DNA of 64,000 nt. It comes from Amycolatopsis umgeniensis. Its GTDB lineage: Bacteria > Actinomycetota > Actinomycetes > Mycobacteriales > Pseudonocardiaceae. Position 1 is the stretch's first letter, and each line of letters opens with the position of its first letter. Positions 61,069-64,000 of this stretch are shown one piece after another. The notes below the pieces were generated by a model. That model worked only from the letters and a program-made list of their open reading frames with translations, did not search any database and was not told the DNA's origin. The stretch lies in contig NZ_JACHMX010000001.1 in NCBI RefSeq assembly GCF_014205155.1, forward strand, positions 372,001-436,000. Reading direction: 5' to 3'. The position numbers and the translations under genes were made by a program.

Positions 61069-64000
61069 CTATTTCGTACCGCGACGGCCCGACGAGACCA
61101 CCGCCGGCACCGGTCCGCCGTTGAGCACGAACTGCGAACCCGGCTCACGGACGACATCGCCCGTCGACGAGTTCGTGATCGTCACGTTCGTCAGCGTCGC
61201 GCTGCCGCGGGCGCCGCTCATCGCGAGGATGCCGGCCCCGTTGTTCGACTTGTCGATCTTGACATTCGTGATGGCCGCGGTCACGACGCCGCCGCCGGTC
61301 TTGAACTGGACACCGTCGTAGGTCGAATCGTGGATCTCGGTGTCCCGCAGGACCACTCCTGGGATGTCCTTGCCCTGTGCGAAGAACGTGATCGCCCCGA
61401 ACTCCTGCTGCTCGCCCCAGAACACCCCGCCGCAGCGGTACAGGACGTTGTTCGCGATGAGCGTCTGCCCCGAGAACGGCAGCGGATCGTGATCCGTCGC
61501 CAGCATGATGCCCGGGTAGTTCATCGTGTCGTGGACGATGTTGTTCTCGACCTTGTTGCCGTAGCCGCCGTAGATCGCGATCCCGTTGGCGCGCCACGGA
61601 AGCTGGATCGTGTTGTTGGCGAACACGTTGTCGTGCGCGATGTCCTGTGAAGTGTCCTTCACGTACTGGTTCGCCCACACCGCCAGCGAGTCGTCACCGG
61701 TGGTGCGGAACGATGAATCGAACACCTTCGAGTTCCGGGTTCCGTTGGTGAAGTTGATGCCGTCGGCGTAGGTGTTCCGGATGCGCATGCCGCTGAACTC
61801 CAGGCCGTCGGCCGGACCCCAGAGCGCCGGGAGGTTGCTGTAATCCCGGCCGACCCACACCCCGACGTTCGCGTGCTCGATCCACACGTTCGAGATCTTC
61901 GTGCCGGTGCCGAACCGGCCGTTGAGGCCGACGCCGCCTTCCGCTCCGCCGTCCCCGCCGCGGATCCGGCCGGAACCGAAGATGGCGATGTCGGAGATCT
62001 GGGTGTTCTTGTCGATGTCGAAACCGAAGTTGCCTTCGTGCGGGTGGTTGATGCCGCCCGCGTTCTGCGGCTCGATCTGCGAGTACAGCTGCGAATGCCA
62101 CATGCCGGCACCGCGGATCGTCACGTTGGAGATGCCGATCTGGTTGTACTGGCCGCCGCCGTTGGGCACGTTCGGGTCGTCGGTCAGGATCTTCTTCTCC
62201 TGCCGCCACTGCCCCGCCGGGATCCAGACACAGCCGATCACGCCGTTCTGGTCGTCGGTGACCGCGCGCTGGATCGCCGCCGAGTCGTCGTTCCCGTCGT
62301 TCGGCACCGCGCCGTACTCCGTGATCGACGTGCAGTTCGCCGGCTTCTGCGACGCCGGGGCGACCTGCTCCAGGTCGATGAGGTCGACGATGTAGAACGC
62401 GGCGTTGTCCCCGCTGTCACGCTGCAGCTTGAACTTCGTGCCCGGCGGGTACGACTGGGCCAGCAGCGCGTGCGACTCGTCGAACAGCCGCCGAGCGTTG
62501 GCCTGCGGGGTGTTCGTCAGGCCTTCGGGATCGTCGGTGCTGCCGTAGAGCCAGCTGTGCTTCGACGACAGCGTCAGCTTCTGCGCGAACGTGCCGTTGA
62601 CGTACAGGCTGATCGTCGCGTCCTGTCCGCCACCGGCCGGCGCGTCGGGGATGGAGTTGCGCACGACGATCGAGTTCGCCTGGTTCGCCGACGTGAACTC
62701 GACGTACTGGCCCTGGTTCGCCAGCCGCACGGATTTGCGGCCGGAGGATTCGGTCGCGAAGTTCGTGTGCCCGAACGTCCGCAGCGGGTCGGCCTCCAGC
62801 AGCTGTCCTTGGTACTGCGCGGTTTCCGCTTCGTACTCGACGTACGGCACCGCCGCACCACGGCCGACCACGATCGCCCGCGAGAGTCCGTTGTTGGACT
62901 CGTTGGTCTCCGCGACGGTGTTCGTCGAGTCGGCGGTCGCGGTGAGGGTCGCGCCACCGTCGGCCGCGGTCCACGTTCCCGAGATCGCGACGTTCGCGGT
63001 GGCGCCCGCCGCGATCGCGCCGGTGGCACCGGTCAGCGTGGTACCCCCGACGACCAGCCTGGTCACCGAAGCACCCGCGTCGCTCGTGCCGCGGTTGTGC
63101 ACCGCGACCGTGAACGACACCGCCGAACCGGCCACCGGGTTGGGCGGGTTCGACGTGATGCCGGTGATCTCGAGATCGGGCCCCGGCGACTGCGCGATCA
63201 CCAGCGGCGTCGGCGAGGTGTAGTTGTTGTTGGTTTCGTTCTGCTCGGCCACCGTCCCGGCGGGATCGACGACGGCAGCCACGCTGTAAGTACCCTGCGG
63301 CCGTGTTCCCGCGTTCACGGTCACGGTGGTGGACGCGCCGGCGGCGAGTGCCCCGACCGCCGCCTCGCCGACGACGGTGCCGCCGAGGCTGACGTTCAGG
63401 GTCGTCGCGGCCGCGTTCGCGGTGCCGGCGTTCTTCACCGTCGCCGAAACCGCGAGCTGACTGGTCTCCGTCGGATTCGACGGCGTCCACGTCGTGCCGG
63501 TGACGACTAGATCCGGGTTCGGCGCCGGGGTGCCGAACACCTGGAACTCCGCGACCTGTCCACCGGGGGCGCCGGAGTTGGCGAAGAACTGCAGACGGAG
63601 GTCCGACGCACGTCCGCTGACCGGGATGACCACCGAGTTCTGGCCGGTCGCCGGGTCGAAGCGGTGATCCGCCCGCGCCGACAGCGAGGTGAACGCGGCG
63701 GCGCCCTGCTCGCGGCCGAGGATCTCGAAGTTCTGCGTCCGCGCGCCCCAGATCGCGGCCGGGTCGAGCTTGACCACGACCGAGTCGACGTCCGCGTCGG
63801 TCCCGAGCTTCACCGTCAGGGAGTTCGGATACCCCGCGGCGGATTCCCAGTAGGTGGCGGTGTTGTTGTCGTTGGCGTTGGCGGCGACGAACGAGTGGAC
63901 CGCCGAAGTGGCCTCGATCGGTTTGCCCGCCGCCAGGTTCGCACCCGCGCTCGTCCCGGAGCGCACGACGTGGTTGCTGTCGCCGGATTCGTTGCCCGCC
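61069..64000 (-). CDS. GH87 alpha-1,3-glucanase (mycodextranase-like), N terminus beyond window
   Basis: The frame is open to the right edge (977 residues visible). Domains from the left edge inwards: F5/8-type discoidin-like (~63930-63530), two CARDB repeats (~63510-62860), a CBM-like domain starting VEYEAETAQYQGQ and a right-handed beta-helix catalytic domain (~62340-61080). The GH87 catalytic aspartates are in DGINF and TTGDDSLAVW; the first Asp and the DD pair are 23 and 24 residues apart, as with D1067, D1090 and D1091 of Bacillus circulans Agl-KA as I recall. It should cleave alpha-1,3-glucan of fungal walls or dental/fungal polysaccharides outside the cell. The signal peptide is not in the window. 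Confidence 0.88.
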   Translation of the reverse strand, partial: AGNESGDSNHVVRSGTSAGANLAAGKPIEATSAVHSFVAANANDNNTATYWESAAGYPNSLTVKLGTDADVDSVVVKLDPAAIWGARTQNFEILGREQGAAAFTSLSARADHRFDPATGQNSVVIPVSGRASDLRLQFFANSGAPGGQVAEFQVFGTPAPNPDLVVTGTTWTPSNPTETSQLAVSATVKNAGTANAAATTLNVSLGGTVVGEAAVGALAAGASTTVTVNAGTRPQGTYSVAAVVDPAGTVAEQNETNNNYTSPTPLVIAQSPGPDLEITGITSNPPNPVAGSAVSFTVAVHNRGTSDAGASVTRLVVGGTTLTGATGAIAAGATANVAISGTWTAADGGATLTATADSTNTVAETNESNNGLSRAIVVGRGAAVPYVEYEAETAQYQGQLLEADPLRTFGHTNFATESSGRKSVRLANQGQYVEFTSANQANSIVVRNSIPDAPAGGGQDATISLYVNGTFAQKLTLSSKHSWLYGSTDDPEGLTNTPQANARRLFDESHALLAQSYPPGTKFKLQRDSGDNAAFYIVDLIDLEQVAPASQKPANCTSITEYGAVPNDGNDDSAAIQRAVTDDQNGVIGCVWIPAGQWRQEKKILTDDPNVPNGGGQYNQIGISNVTIRGAGMWHSQLYSQIEPQNAGGINHPHEGNFGFDIDKNTQISDIAIFGSGRIRGGDGGAEGGVGLNGRFGTGTKISNVWIEHANVGVWVGRDYSNLPALWGPADGLEFSGMRIRNTYADGINFTNGTRNSKVFDSSFRTTGDDSLAVWANQYVKDTSQDIAHDNVFANNTIQLPWRANGIAIYGGYGNKVENNIVHDTMNYPGIMLATDHDPLPFSGQTLIANNVLYRCGGVFWGEQQEFGAITFFAQGKDIPGVVLRDTEIHDSTYDGVQFKTGGGVVTAAITNVKIDKSNNGAGILAMSGARGSATLTNVTITNSSTGDVVREPGSQFVLNGGPVPAVVSSGRRGTK

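Overview
The window is GC-rich actinomycete chromosome. Gene content and two characteristic intergenic palindromes suggest a Pseudonocardiales genome, most likely Amycolatopsis-like. That genus call is inference from style, since no rRNA or other marker gene is present.

Layout. (1) 1-1075: the tail of a YheO-like regulator, translationally coupled to a PLP serine/threonine dehydratase. (2) 1186-13524, minus strand: a lipid-condensation locus with an EmrB-type MFS exporter, a fatty acyl-AMP ligase (FadD32-like), a 2144-residue type I PKS (ACP-KS-AT-DH-KR-ACP-degenerate carrier-TE), an AccD4/PccB-like carboxyltransferase and a secreted antigen-85-like esterase. FAAL, PKS and carboxyltransferase overlap by ATGA. 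This has the logic of the mycobacterial fadD32-pks13-accD4 mycolate condensation locus, but the PKS carries its own DH and KR. (3) 13587-20095: PucR and LuxR-type regulators, a secreted Tap-like peptidase, a siderophore-interacting protein and PPK2. (4) 20141-22937: a beta-lactamase locus arranged like blaB-blaA-blaL of Streptomyces cacaoi, with a LysR box in the divergent promoter. (5) 22990-33234: a secreted vWA/Calx-beta protein, a HelD-like helicase, a PadR/DUF1048 x2/DrrAB-type ABC operon with a perfect operator palindrome, an AraC-P450 pair and a lipoprotein.

(6) 33296-45580 is a mosaic island, in places AT-richer and gene-sparse. It holds a Trypco1 gene coupled to a 1548-residue trypsin-CHAT-NB-ARC-TPR protein whose TPRs are near-identical 120-bp DNA repeats, a broken FG-GAP secreted protein, two tandem I36-like secreted proteins and an XRE-nSTAND1 membrane ATPase. 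Degenerate copies of a short palindromic element are scattered through it. The two STAND ATPases look like biological-conflict or immune-type sensors.

(7) 45581-57947: a SUKH-like protein, then a redox/detoxification block. A SARP-type AfsR-like regulator heads a run of quinone reductase, alpha/beta hydrolase, DMT transporter, Atu4866 protein and SDR. It is divergent from an FMN reductase and a Rid protein; an SDR, an old yellow enzyme, a DUF2750 protein and a MarR/Rid divergent pair follow. (8) 58030-61021: an anti-sigma-type ATPase, an alpha/beta hydrolase, and an NmrA/TetR divergent pair with duplicated operator palindromes. (9) 61069-64000: most of a secreted GH87 alpha-1,3-glucanase that continues past the right edge.

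Strongest leads: the in-cis reducing Pks13-like locus with a predicted non-standard extender unit; the dual-protease NLR-like protein with a recent 480-bp-offset duplication in its sensor; and the bla regulatory triad. No tRNA, rRNA, CRISPR array or intact insertion sequence was recognised.
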